Below, in pieces: positions 32,913 through 41,825 of a stretch of DNA of 64,000 bases (position 1 is its first letter; each line of letters opens with the position of its first letter). Made by a program: the position numbers and the translations under genes. Source of the stretch: Spirochaetota bacterium (lineage in GTDB: Bacteria > Spirochaetota > UBA12135 > COTS27 > JAFLEE01); assembly GCA_017302015.1 (NCBI GenBank), contig JAFLEE010000020.1, positions 1 through 64,000 of the forward strand, given 5' to 3'. A model generated the notes under the pieces. That model was not told where the DNA came from and did no database searches. It saw nothing but the letters and a program-made list of their open reading frames with translations.

Positions 32913-34810
32913 CACAGGCTCCTCAGGAGTTCTTGGACCTTCGCCTTGTTCGGGTAGGACGGGTTGCCCGAGAGGAGCTTCCCCAGGATCTCCTTCGCCT
33001 CGTCCTTCTTCCCGATCTTCACGTAGAGGTTCCCGAGGCGCTCGTAACTCTCCCAATCGGCGCGGTTCACCTTCAGCAGGGCCTCGGTGACCGTGGCGGC
33101 CTCGTCGAAGCGGCCGAGTTCCGTGTGCACCTTGGCCAGGTTGGCGAGCACCTCGGCGTTGGAGGGGTGGAGCCCCCGCGCCTGCTGGAGGTACTTGAGG
33201 GCATCGTCGTAGAGTTTCATCTTCAGGTAGATGAGCCCGAGTTCGTTGAGGCCGTTGACGCGCTCGTCCACGGCGGAAGCCGCCGCCGCGGTCTGGCCGT
33301 AGGGCACCGCCTTGTCGAAGATGCCCTTGTTCTTCCAGTAGCGCGCCAATTCGAGGTTGGCGGTCGGGTGCCCCGCCTCGAGGCGCACGGCGGCCTCAAA
33401 GAAGCCCTTCGCGCCGTCGGCGTTGCCGAGTTCGGCCTGGCATTTGCCGGCTTGGACCTGGGCCTGGAGGAAGCGGGGATCCACCGCGAGGGCCTGCTGG
33501 TAGTTCTTGAAGGCCTCGCCCCAATGCCGCTCGTTGAAATACACCATGCCCAGGTTGTACCACGCCTCGCGGTGGTCGGGCTTCTCGCGGGTGACTTGGA
33601 GGTACTGCTCGCGCGCCTTGGCGTTATCGCCCAGGCTCTCGTAGAGGCGCCCCATGCTGAAATAATCCCCGGGGTTCTTCTGCGCGGCGACGGCCTTCTG
33701 GTACTGGGCGAGCGCCGTCTTTTTGTCTCCCAGGGCCTCATAGGCGGCCCCGAGCTGGGAGTAAGCCAAGCCGAGGCTCGCGGGATCGTTCTGGATGGCG
33801 GGGATGCGCAGGGCCGCCTCGAATTTTTGCCGGGCGCCGGCGGGATCGCCGAGGCGGCTTCGGGTAAGGCCCCAATTGAGGGCGCACTTATAGAAGCGGT
33901 CGTTGATCGACCAACTTTTCGAGTAGAGGTCGGAGGCCTCCCCGTAGCGGCGGTCGCGGAAACGCAGGCCCGCGAGCCGATAGAAGGCCATATCGTTCTG
34001 CGGGTTGCTCTCGACCGCTTTGCGGTAGCCCTCGTCGGCCTTCACGAAATCCTTCGTTTCCCGGGCCACATCGCCCGAGGTCAACCAGGCCTCGTCGTTC
34101 TTCGGGTCGGAGTCCAATGCGCGGCGGGCCGCGTCGCTGGCCCCCCTCAAGTCGCCCCGGTCCATGGCGAGGCGCGAGAGTTTGCTCCAGGCCTTCGAAT
34201 AATCGGGCTTGGCCGCGACGGCCTCCTCGAATTTCCGCTGGGCCCGCGCGTTATCCCCGGCGTCGTAGTATTTGAGGCCCTCGTTGTAGGCCGCCACCGC
34301 CTTCTTCATGGCCGCGTCCGCCGCGTTCTCCACGGATTCCATCTTCGATTTCGATCGACTGCTCTCCCGATCGTCGGAGAGCGCGGGGGCGGCGGGCGAG
34401 GGCCCCCGGGCGAGGGCCTCGCGCAGGCCGGCGAGTTCCTGGCGCCGCTTCACGTCGTCTTTGTTCTCCTCGGCGCGCTTGGCCCGCTGGTAGAGGTCGT
34501 AGAATCGGTCGCTCTCCGCCCGGTTCCCGAGTTGGTTCCAGAACTCCGAGAGGCGCTTGTAATTCTCGGGATCCTCGGGATAGCGCGCCGCCCGATCTTG
34601 GAACTGGGCGAGCTGCTCCTTGAGGTCGCCGCGCCAGACCTGGCGAGTGACCACCCAGGCGAGCAGGACCACCGCCACGGCGGCGGCCACGATGAGGGCG
34701 ATGCGTTTGGTATTCCAGGTACGGCGCATCGGAGGAGGGGTAAAGACGGGAGGGGGGAGAGGAGCGAGGGGTCGTGCGCGATGCGAAGCGGAACTTGTTT
34801 TCTTGGCCAT
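32912..34810 (-). CDS. Membrane-anchored tetratricopeptide-repeat protein
   Basis: A 632-residue protein. After a Pro-rich cytosolic N-terminus, one transmembrane helix (about 37-54, IALIVAAAVAVVLLAWVV) is followed by an extracytoplasmic part made almost entirely of TPR units: about a dozen 34-residue repeats with the W..LG..y...g....A...fe.Al...P pattern, e.g. 'AWYNLGMVYFNERHWGEAFKNYQQALAVDP'. A Ser/Lys-rich linker interrupts the array near 120-160. Such proteins scaffold envelope complexes; no specific partner is indicated. It is co-translated with ruvX. A second in-frame ATG (residue 28) is also possible. Confidence 0.85.
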   Translation of the reverse strand: MAKKTSSASHRARPLAPLPPPVFTPPPMRRTWNTKRIALIVAAAVAVVLLAWVVTRQVWRGDLKEQLAQFQDRAARYPEDPENYKRLSEFWNQLGNRAESDRFYDLYQRAKRAEENKDDVKRRQELAGLREALARGPSPAAPALSDDRESSRSKSKMESVENAADAAMKKAVAAYNEGLKYYDAGDNARAQRKFEEAVAAKPDYSKAWSKLSRLAMDRGDLRGASDAARRALDSDPKNDEAWLTSGDVARETKDFVKADEGYRKAVESNPQNDMAFYRLAGLRFRDRRYGEASDLYSKSWSINDRFYKCALNWGLTRSRLGDPAGARQKFEAALRIPAIQNDPASLGLAYSQLGAAYEALGDKKTALAQYQKAVAAQKNPGDYFSMGRLYESLGDNAKAREQYLQVTREKPDHREAWYNLGMVYFNERHWGEAFKNYQQALAVDPRFLQAQVQAGKCQAELGNADGAKGFFEAAVRLEAGHPTANLELARYWKNKGIFDKAVPYGQTAAAASAVDERVNGLNELGLIYLKMKLYDDALKYLQQARGLHPSNAEVLANLAKVHTELGRFDEAATVTEALLKVNRADWESYERLGNLYVKIGKKDEAKEILGKLLSGNPSYPNKAKVQELLRSL

Positions 34811-34816
34811 GGGGGT

Positions 34817-34822
34817 ATTTTA
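34817..34822 (-). promoter_or_regulatory. -10 box of the TPR gene, leaderless type
   Basis: Minus strand TAAAAT ends 6 nt before the ATG at 34810. The -35 element is weak or absent. Confidence 0.45.
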
Positions 34823-34911
34823 ACGCCCAAAGGCATCCGCGACTACCTTTTCGGATCCCCGCCTCCCCCGTGCGACCCCTGCCGCGGGCCTCCACCCGAA
34901 TACGCCCCGCC

Positions 34912-37900
34912 TCACTCGAGCACCAAGTCTCCGGCCTTCCCCAATTCCCAGGTCGTTCCCGAGGGGTAGTAGAGGATCCAATCCGCGGGAAGGGTCCGGC
35001 GGAGGCACAAGTTAAACGGCAATTTCATCCCGGGTCGATAGGCTACGCCCAAGGCGGATAGCGGGAGGCTCCACTCCGCGCGCCACCCCTCCTCCCCCGA
35101 ACTGGCGGCGTACCGGGTGGCCGCCCCCAGGGACTTGGCCGCATCCGCTGGCGCGCCGGCATCGACGACGCTCTCATATTTTCCGGACGCGAAGCCATGG
35201 AGCACGAAGGTCGTCCCCGCTCCGGGAAAGGGGGCGCTCCGTAGGCATAATTCGCAGCCGTCGTGCTCGCCCCAGACTTCCCCCTTGAGGATTTTTTTTG
35301 TCGGCGCCGTCCAAGCCACGAAGAGCGAGACCCCGTCGTGCTCCAGGCGGACGGTCATATCCTGGGCGGGATCGGCGCCCTTGCGCAGGAGGATGGGCGC
35401 ACCGGGCCATTCCCCATCTTCCAGGCGCCCGTCGCAGTGGATCGGCTTTTCCACCCGTAGGGCCCGAAGCGGCTTCTTCGGGCCCGCGCCGGCGAGCACC
35501 GGGATGGGCGCCGGGCTCTCGTTGGAGAAGGGGTGTTCCCGCGCGCCCGTGGCTTCCACGATCGGCCAGGAGGCGCGCCTCTTGTCGGCATAGGGCCCGA
35601 TTTTCTCCATCGGGATCGGCGTGAACCCGAGGCGGAAAGCCGGGGAGGATCGCTTGAGCCGGTAATCATCCCGGCTCGCATCCTCGAATTGGGGATCGGC
35701 CACCACGGCATTCCGGTCGCACCCTTGGGCCTTCCATTCGTCCCATTGCTTCTCGACGGCCGCCCCGGGCAGATTGACCCCCAAGACCCCGCCGTTGGGC
35801 CAGATGAGGTTTCGATCGCAGGCGTTCTGGTCGGGAAGATAATTGCCGAGGCGGTAGAGCGTGGCGGGGGCCCGGTAATAGAGGATATTCTGGAAAAATT
35901 GGTTGCCGCCCATGGGCCCGGCCGTCTCGGGGTCGAGGGTCGCGAAGCCTGGGTATTTACGGTACGCGGGGTTCCCGCGGTATTTCGCGAAGGCCTCGCG
36001 CATGCCGGGCTCCAGCGTGTTCGGCGCCTTGGCCCCGGAGAAGGTGGCCTGATAGGCCGCGCCGTCGGCGAAGATATTGTTCGAGACCCGGTTGTCCCGG
36101 CCGCCATGGATATGGATCCCGCCGTAGGGAACCCGGGCCACGATGTTCCCGTAGACCTCCTCCCCGCAGATCGCGTCGTCGAGGTAGATGCCCCACGAGA
36201 AGAGCGGGCTCGTCCATTTGCCGTTCTTGATGCCGAAGCCGAGCACGTCCGAAAGAAAATTGTAGCGCACGACGAGCCCCCGGCGCATCCAACCGTCCGG
36301 GTTCCCGCACAGGTAGATCCCGCCCGTGTCCTCCGTGTCGAGGTTCACATGGCGCACGCGGTTGTATTCGACCACCGAGTCGTTCCCGCCGCCGAAGATG
36401 CCGCAGCGGGCGGTGTCGTGGATGAGGTTGTGCGCCACCCTCTGGCCGACCCCGCCGAAGGAGATGCCGCAACCGTGGCCATTGATGAGGCCGACGTGGT
36501 GGATGTAATTATTCTCCGCCACGTGGCCGCTGGGGGCGAGGGTCTCGCGGTCGCCCCCGGAGAGCCGGATGCCGTAATTCCCGGCGTCGAAGATGTCGTT
36601 CCCGGTGACGAGATTGCTCGCCCCGTTCTCCACCAGCACCCCGGCGCTGGCATCGCAGCGCCCCCCGATATTGCGGATGCGGTTGGCGGACACCTCGCAA
36701 TTCGTCCCGCCCAGGATCGCCACGGCGCTTCCCTCGCAGCATTCCAGGTCGAAGCCGGCGATGCGCACATGGGACGCCCGATCGAGGATGAAGAGCGACT
36801 CGATCGCCGGGGCACGCAGGTCCCGGTCGTCGAACGGCTCCGGGGGCCAAAAATAGACGAGGCCCGTGCGCGGATCCAAGTACCATTCCCCCGGCGCATC
36901 CAATTCCTCGAAGAGCCCGCGCAGGTAGAACCGGTCGAGGGCCCGGATTTCCTTCGGGCTGTCCTTCCCCAGGGCGAGGGTTCCCCGTTCCGCATCGAAG
37001 GAAGCGATGGGGAGGATGGCGTTCATCCAATTGTAGCGGGGATAGAGGTTCACCTCGCCGTCCTCGGGGTGGGCCCACGTCCGCGCATCCTCCTTGCGCA
37101 GTTTCACTTCCCTCTTGGTTTCCGTATCCTGGTTGGCGTACATCCCCACGGGGATCCCGTCCACGAACGCCCAGCCGCCGGTGAGGGGCCTCTCGGGATC
37201 GACATTGGGGTAACGGGCGGGGATTTGCCGCTTTCCCCCCGCATAAAATTGCCGGAACTTGATCCCGCGGAAGCCCTGGGCGCCCGCATCGGCTTGGAGG
37301 ATCTTGCCCCGGAAGGGGCGCCAATTCACGAGGCGGAGGCCGCCGGTGAGCACGGGCCGTTCCCCCCCATGGGCCCGCCATTGGATGGGCGACCCCTCGC
37401 GGCCGCTATCCTCCCCGGTCAGCACGAGGGGGGAACGACGTTCGTGGATCCCGCCCCTTACCGAAACGAGGATGCCCCCCTTGGGGACGAGCTTTTTCTG
37501 GATGACGGCGCGCACGGCCTCCCGAGCCCGCTCGAGGGTGGCGAAGGGCCCGTCCGTCTTCCCGGGATCGGACCCGGCGAGGGTTCCCGACCACTCGTCG
37601 TTCCCTTGGAGTGACACGTAATAGACCGGGGAAACCTTCACCGGCGGAGGCGGAACCAGGGACCCGAGCGCGTCCTGGCCCGCGTAGGCCGCCTTCATCT
37701 CCGCGTAATCCTTCTCGAAGTCTTGGGAGGAGCGGATCCCGCGCCAGGCTTTCACCTCGTCGATGAGGCCGCAAAAGGGCTGCCAAGCGCCCACGGCGAA
37801 CGGAACATCGCCCGAAAAATCCCCCGTCCAGGCGGGATCCACCGGCGTTTCTCCGTCGAGGGCTCCATCCCGATACAGGCGCAATTTCCCCGCCTCGCGG

Positions 37901-38487
37901 TCGAAGACGAGGCCCAAATGCGCCCAGCGGTTGGTGGCGAAGGCGTTCTTTCCCCGCACGCCGAAGCCGATGCGCTTCCCACCGACCCCCTCCTGGGAGA
38001 AACTGAAGGCGAGATGGCCCGTCTCCGAGAAATCGGCGATCGCGACCACCGCGGGCCAACGATCGTAGAGGCTCAGGAGTCGCCGCTGTTTCTGCTTCGA
38101 ATCGATGGCGAAATCGGTCGGGCAGATCCAGAGCGACACCGTGAAACCGCCGCGCCCGAACCGCTTCCCCTCCGGGAGGCGGACCTTGAAACCCGAGGAG
38201 GACGAGCCGTCCAATCGGATCGCCCGGCCGAAGTCCTTTCCCCGGACCCTCTCGGCGACCAAATCGCCCAGGAGCCCGTTCTCGGAGAGATCCCGGGCCC
38301 GATCCCCCGTTCGTTCATTGAAATCGAAATGGAAAAGCAGGTTCGATTCGGCGGGAGCGGGACGGGCAGAGCATAGCCCGAACACCAGGAGGGAGCGGAC
38401 GGCGATGCTGTGGAGCCGCCTCCGCCAGGGGCCGGGGGCGCCCCATCCAAGGGTGGGGCACGGCCGCTTTTGCTCGCTCAAGTCCAT
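34912..38487 (-). CDS. Secreted multidomain right-handed beta-helix protein (LamG - beta-helix - CBM9)
   Basis: A 1191-residue exported protein. A signal peptide follows a basic n-region (about 25-47). Domains are a LamG/concanavalin-like module (about 48-265: 'FGRGGFTVSLWICPTDF', 'NRWAHLGLVFDREAGKLRLYRDGAL'); then 'YYVSLQGNDEWSGTL...GPFATLERAREAV', the opening typical of GH141-like and other beta-helix carbohydrate enzymes, leading into many N-rich beta-helix coils (about 560-900, e.g. 'SANRIRNIGG', 'GNDIFDAGNYGIRLSGG'); and a C-terminal CBM9-type domain (about 1030-1190, 'IHCDGRLEDGEWPGAP'). Glycoside hydrolase or lyase activity on polysaccharide is likely, but no catalytic residue can be assigned with certainty. 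GGAGG lies 4 nt before the ATG. Confidence 0.82.
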   Translation of the reverse strand: MDLSEQKRPCPTLGWGAPGPWRRRLHSIAVRSLLVFGLCSARPAPAESNLLFHFDFNERTGDRARDLSENGLLGDLVAERVRGKDFGRAIRLDGSSSSGFKVRLPEGKRFGRGGFTVSLWICPTDFAIDSKQKQRRLLSLYDRWPAVVAIADFSETGHLAFSFSQEGVGGKRIGFGVRGKNAFATNRWAHLGLVFDREAGKLRLYRDGALDGETPVDPAWTGDFSGDVPFAVGAWQPFCGLIDEVKAWRGIRSSQDFEKDYAEMKAAYAGQDALGSLVPPPPVKVSPVYYVSLQGNDEWSGTLAGSDPGKTDGPFATLERAREAVRAVIQKKLVPKGGILVSVRGGIHERRSPLVLTGEDSGREGSPIQWRAHGGERPVLTGGLRLVNWRPFRGKILQADAGAQGFRGIKFRQFYAGGKRQIPARYPNVDPERPLTGGWAFVDGIPVGMYANQDTETKREVKLRKEDARTWAHPEDGEVNLYPRYNWMNAILPIASFDAERGTLALGKDSPKEIRALDRFYLRGLFEELDAPGEWYLDPRTGLVYFWPPEPFDDRDLRAPAIESLFILDRASHVRIAGFDLECCEGSAVAILGGTNCEVSANRIRNIGGRCDASAGVLVENGASNLVTGNDIFDAGNYGIRLSGGDRETLAPSGHVAENNYIHHVGLINGHGCGISFGGVGQRVAHNLIHDTARCGIFGGGNDSVVEYNRVRHVNLDTEDTGGIYLCGNPDGWMRRGLVVRYNFLSDVLGFGIKNGKWTSPLFSWGIYLDDAICGEEVYGNIVARVPYGGIHIHGGRDNRVSNNIFADGAAYQATFSGAKAPNTLEPGMREAFAKYRGNPAYRKYPGFATLDPETAGPMGGNQFFQNILYYRAPATLYRLGNYLPDQNACDRNLIWPNGGVLGVNLPGAAVEKQWDEWKAQGCDRNAVVADPQFEDASRDDYRLKRSSPAFRLGFTPIPMEKIGPYADKRRASWPIVEATGAREHPFSNESPAPIPVLAGAGPKKPLRALRVEKPIHCDGRLEDGEWPGAPILLRKGADPAQDMTVRLEHDGVSLFVAWTAPTKKILKGEVWGEHDGCELCLRSAPFPGAGTTFVLHGFASGKYESVVDAGAPADAAKSLGAATRYAASSGEEGWRAEWSLPLSALGVAYRPGMKLPFNLCLRRTLPADWILYYPSGTTWELGKAGDLVLE

Positions 38488-38541
38488 GGTGCCTCCGTTC
38501 GAGTGGGTGAATGCCGGCAGCTTTGCGCGCCGCGTATCCCC

Positions 38542-38547
38542 ATTATA
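38542..38547 (-). promoter_or_regulatory. -10 box upstream of the beta-helix gene
   Basis: Minus strand TATAAT with roughly 50 nt to the ATG at 38487. No convincing -35 hexamer is present, which would fit activation by the adjacent AraC-type regulator. Confidence 0.45.
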
Positions 38548-38590
38548 GCCCCGTCCAAGGCATCCATCGCCGCTGGCCTTGATTTCAATT

Positions 38591-39535
38591 TTACCGATTT
38601 TGACCCGCGGCGCGGGAGTCCCTCCAACTCCGGGGGCTCATCCCCACCCGGCGGCGAAAGATCCGGTCGAAATGGGCGAGGGTGGCGAAACCCGTCTCCC
38701 GCGCCACTTGCGACACGCGGGCATCCGAACCCTCGAGGCGCTTTTTAGCCTCCTCCAGCCGGATGGCGTTGAGGAGTTCGGTCATGGTCCGCCCCGTCTC
38801 GCGCTTGAGGAGCCGGCAAAGGTGCTCCGCGCTGACGTTGGCGTAGGCCGCGACTTCCCCCAGGCGCACGGGCCCCTTCCAATGGCCGGCGAGATAGGCC
38901 TTGGCCCGGGCCACCGCCTCCGGTTCGGAATCCCGGCCCCTCAGGGCGAGCTTGGTCTCGAGTTCGCCGAGGTACTCGATGAAGACCTGGAACAGGGAGA
39001 GCAGTTCGCGGACCTTGGCCGCCGGAAAGGTCGGCGTCGCCCACCACGCCCTTCGAAGGCGGGCCACCGGAAGAAAGGCCCCCGCTTTGCGGCGCACCCT
39101 TTCGAACCCGCTCTCCTTCGGAGGCCGCGCATGGACCTGCCCGGCGGCGAGAAAACCGAGGAGGCGGCCCCCCACCTCGATGGGCGCGACCATGTCCGTG
39201 AGCCCGGCCCAACAGGTCCCCGCGCACGCCTTCCGTGTCGATGCGCAGGTCCCCCGGATTTTAAGGTCCGATGCCTTGCACAGGGCGCGCCCCCGCGCGG
39301 TGCCCTGGACGAGGGCGCAGAAGGGCGCCATCCGTTTGCGGTCGTGGAAGGCCCGGTACTTGGCGGGATCCACGTCCACGATATAGATGCTGCGCCCGCT
39401 GAGGCGATGGCAAGCGATGGCGAAGCGCCTCACCAATGCGAGGTCGGCCAGGGCCTCGAAACGCAGGGGGCTATCCTCCAGCGGTCCCCGGGGCTCCCCG
39501 GCGTGGACGAACTTCGGGGGCTCACCGGGCCTCAC
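38591..39535 (-). CDS. AraC-family regulator with PocR sensor domain
   Basis: A 314-residue regulator. Residues 25-200 match the PocR ligand-sensing domain: 'SGRSIYIVDVDP', 'FCALVQGTARGRALCKASD', a Cys-rich 'TCASTRKACAGTCWAGL', 'DMVAPIEVGGRLLGFLAAGQV'. The C-terminal AraC double helix-turn-helix has 'VRLGEVAAYANVSAEHLCRLLKRETGRTM' and 'VSQVARETGFATLAHFDRIFRRRVGMSP'. The start is GTG, 8 nt after the phoH stop. It is encoded directly upstream of the secreted beta-helix gene on the same strand and probably activates it in response to a degradation product (inference). Confidence 0.88.
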   Translation of the reverse strand: MRPGEPPKFVHAGEPRGPLEDSPLRFEALADLALVRRFAIACHRLSGRSIYIVDVDPAKYRAFHDRKRMAPFCALVQGTARGRALCKASDLKIRGTCASTRKACAGTCWAGLTDMVAPIEVGGRLLGFLAAGQVHARPPKESGFERVRRKAGAFLPVARLRRAWWATPTFPAAKVRELLSLFQVFIEYLGELETKLALRGRDSEPEAVARAKAYLAGHWKGPVRLGEVAAYANVSAEHLCRLLKRETGRTMTELLNAIRLEEAKKRLEGSDARVSQVARETGFATLAHFDRIFRRRVGMSPRSWRDSRAAGQNR

Positions 39536-39543
39536 GGGGTCGC

Positions 39544-40869
39544 CTAGAGGAGTTCGGCCGCCAGGCTCGCCAACGGGCTGCGCTCGCTCTTGGTGAGGAG
39601 CATATGGCCGTAGAGGCCCTGCCCCTTGAGCCGCTCCACCATGTAGGTGAGGCCGTTGCTATTGGCGTCGAGGTAGGGGTTGTCGATCTGCTCGGGATCG
39701 CCGGTGAGGACGATCTTCGTGCCCTCCCCCGCGCGGCTGACGATGGTCTTCACCTCGTGGGGGGTGAGGTTCTGGGCCTCGTCGATGATCAGGAACTGCT
39801 TGGGGATCGAGCGGCCGCGGATGAAGGTGAGGGCCTCGATCTCGAGGATGCCCGATTTGATGAGGTAGTCGATCTTGTCGGAGGGCACGCTGCCGCCCTG
39901 CCGCCCCGCCGGCCCGCCCGAGCGGGAGAAGATGAAATTGAGGTTGTCGAAGATCGGCTGCATCCAGAAGCTCATCTTCTGGTCCTTCGTGCCGGGCAGG
40001 TAGCCGATGTCGCGGCCCAGGGGCATGATCGGCCGGGCGACCAGCATCTTCTCATAGATCGGGTCCTTCCCGATGCATTTGAGGAGGCCGCAGGCGATGG
40101 CGATGAGGGTCTTGCCGCTGCCGGCCTGGCCGATGAGGGTGACGAGCTTGATCTTGTCGTTGAGGAGCGCGTCGAAGGCGAAGCGCTGCTCGAGGTTGAT
40201 CGGGGTGATGCCCATGGCGTCGGGGGTCTCGCGCATGAGGACCCACGCCTTGTTCACGGGGTCGTACTTGCACAGCGCGCTCGACTTCGTCGCCCCGTTG
40301 TTCATCAGGAGCCCGTACTGGTTCTCCAGGGGCGAAACGCCCTTCACCTCGATGCGCCCGTCGGTGTAGGCGCGCTGCACCTCCTCGGGGCTCGCGCCGA
40401 CTTCGATCCAGCCCTTGTAGAGGGAGGCGTATTCGACCTTCTCCTTCTCGTAATCGGCGGCCTTGATGCCCAGGGCCTCGGCCTTGATGCGGGCGTTCAA
40501 GTCCTTCGAGATGAAGAACACCGTCTCGCCGCGCTTCTGCCACATCCACCCCACCGACAGGATCTTGTTGTCGGGCTTGCCCATGTCCAGCGAGGGCGGC
40601 GGCGAAACCGCCTCGTCGAGCCAGGAGATGAGCAGCGTGCCCTTGTTCTTCATCTTCGCGCCGGTCTTGAGGGCCCCCTTCTTGATGAGGCCGTCGACCT
40701 CGCGCAGGGCCTGGCGCGAGTTCATGCCCTTCTTGTCGCCCAGGGACTTGAAATGGTCGAGTTCCTCGATGACGGTCATGGGGATGACCACGGTATTGTC
40801 GCTGAACGAATAGAGCGCCATCGGATTGTGGATGAGCACGTTGGTGTCGAGGATGAAGAATTTGTTCAT
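39544..40869 (-). CDS. phoH2: PIN-PhoH fusion ATPase (PhoH2/YlaK type)
   Basis: A 441-residue protein joining an RNase-type PIN domain to a PhoH ATPase. The PIN domain (about 1-140) has the first acid in 'ILDTNVLIHNP', followed by 'VIEELDHFKS' and later acids around 'FFISKDLNARIKAEA'. The PhoH domain (about 220-440) has Walker A 'GQAGSGKT' (about 243), 'ARPIMPLGRDIGYLPG', Walker B 'FLIIDEAQN' (about 358) and 'LTGDPEQID'. Family members in mycobacteria are RNA helicase-nucleases. The ATG at 40869 overlaps the DUF547 stop (ATGA) and starts the first PIN strand. Confidence 0.93.
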   Translation of the reverse strand: MNKFFILDTNVLIHNPMALYSFSDNTVVIPMTVIEELDHFKSLGDKKGMNSRQALREVDGLIKKGALKTGAKMKNKGTLLISWLDEAVSPPPSLDMGKPDNKILSVGWMWQKRGETVFFISKDLNARIKAEALGIKAADYEKEKVEYASLYKGWIEVGASPEEVQRAYTDGRIEVKGVSPLENQYGLLMNNGATKSSALCKYDPVNKAWVLMRETPDAMGITPINLEQRFAFDALLNDKIKLVTLIGQAGSGKTLIAIACGLLKCIGKDPIYEKMLVARPIMPLGRDIGYLPGTKDQKMSFWMQPIFDNLNFIFSRSGGPAGRQGGSVPSDKIDYLIKSGILEIEALTFIRGRSIPKQFLIIDEAQNLTPHEVKTIVSRAGEGTKIVLTGDPEQIDNPYLDANSNGLTYMVERLKGQGLYGHMLLTKSERSPLASLAAELL

Positions 40870-41750
40870 GGGCGGGTCTCCGGTTTGGGGGTCAGGGATC
40901 GCTCGGGGGCCGGTGCTTCGGATGCGGGAGGAGCGCGCCTTCGCAGGCCGAGCGCGGGGTTCTCCCGGGCGATGCGTTCGAGGCGCGCGACCACGTTCTC
41001 GGGTGTATTGAGGCGTCCGTCCCAGGGCAGGTCCGCCACCAGGCGCGAGTTCGCCGGGAGATTCGTGGCGAAGGCCCCCACGAACCCCGCCAGAGAACCC
41101 CAAGGGTCGACGGCGAAATCCGACCCGTACCAGGCGAAGAGGCTCGAGAGGCGCACCCGGGCACCCTCGGCCGCCGGGAGGACGAAATGGGGGTTGGCCA
41201 TCGCATCGCGGGCCAGCGCATCCAGGCTGCGGTCGATCGTCGTGGAGTGGAGCATCTCCCGCGGCACCCGGGGGCCGCCCACGGCGCCGCGGCAGAGCGC
41301 GAGGTGGATACGCGCATCGCCCATGGGGCGCAGGGCCTTCCCTTCGATCTCGTCCAAGGACCAGGGAGCGAGGCGCCCCCCGATCATGAACGCGCTGCGG
41401 GTCGTCTCCACCCGGTCCGTCGGGGCCCGCTCCAGCACGTCGCAGAGGGTGAGGAAATTGTAGGCGTTCACCCAATAAGCCTTCGCCCGGTCGCCCATGG
41501 GCGGAACCGGGGCCGAGGCCAGGCGCGCCCGCTGGTTCGAGAGGAGGCCCGGCGTCTCGCCCAGGTAGCCGACCCGCTTATAATTGAAGGCCGATGCGAG
41601 GAAGGGCCCGCGGGCGCTTTCCCAAACCCAAGTCTGGGTTCCGGCTTGGAGCAGGGCCCGGTACTCGGCCCAAAAATCGATCTCCGGATCGGCGAAGAGC
41701 GCGGCGATAAGGAGGCAGGGGAGGGATACGGCTTGACGCCAACGTTTCAT
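40866..41750 (-). CDS. Exported DUF547 protein
   Basis: A 294-residue protein with a signal peptide (MKRWRQAVSLPCLLIAALFA) and a DUF547 domain: 'AYWVNAYNFLTLCDVLE', 'WSLDEIEGKALRPMGDARIHLALCRGAVGGPRV'. The 'NAYN' and 'hlaLcrga..gP.l' segments are the family hallmarks. The family fold is thought to be papain/transglutaminase-like, and the Cys in 'ALCRGA' and the preceding His would fit, but no activity is established. GGA lies 6 nt before the chosen ATG. It overlaps phoH2 by ATGA, an unusual pairing of an exported protein with a cytosolic RNA ATPase. Confidence 0.8.
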   Translation of the reverse strand: MKRWRQAVSLPCLLIAALFADPEIDFWAEYRALLQAGTQTWVWESARGPFLASAFNYKRVGYLGETPGLLSNQRARLASAPVPPMGDRAKAYWVNAYNFLTLCDVLERAPTDRVETTRSAFMIGGRLAPWSLDEIEGKALRPMGDARIHLALCRGAVGGPRVPREMLHSTTIDRSLDALARDAMANPHFVLPAAEGARVRLSSLFAWYGSDFAVDPWGSLAGFVGAFATNLPANSRLVADLPWDGRLNTPENVVARLERIARENPALGLRRRAPPASEAPAPERSLTPKPETRP

Positions 41751-41825
41751 TTCGGTCCTAAGGCGGGCTATTGTCCGATGGACGCGCCGCCGTGGCACGG
41801 GTGCGCGGCGCGCGGTCGGGGCGCC

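Noticed and set aside
32933-34969. 678-residue plus-strand ORF
   Set aside because: Antisense to the TPR array, whose repeat pattern is clear on the minus strand.
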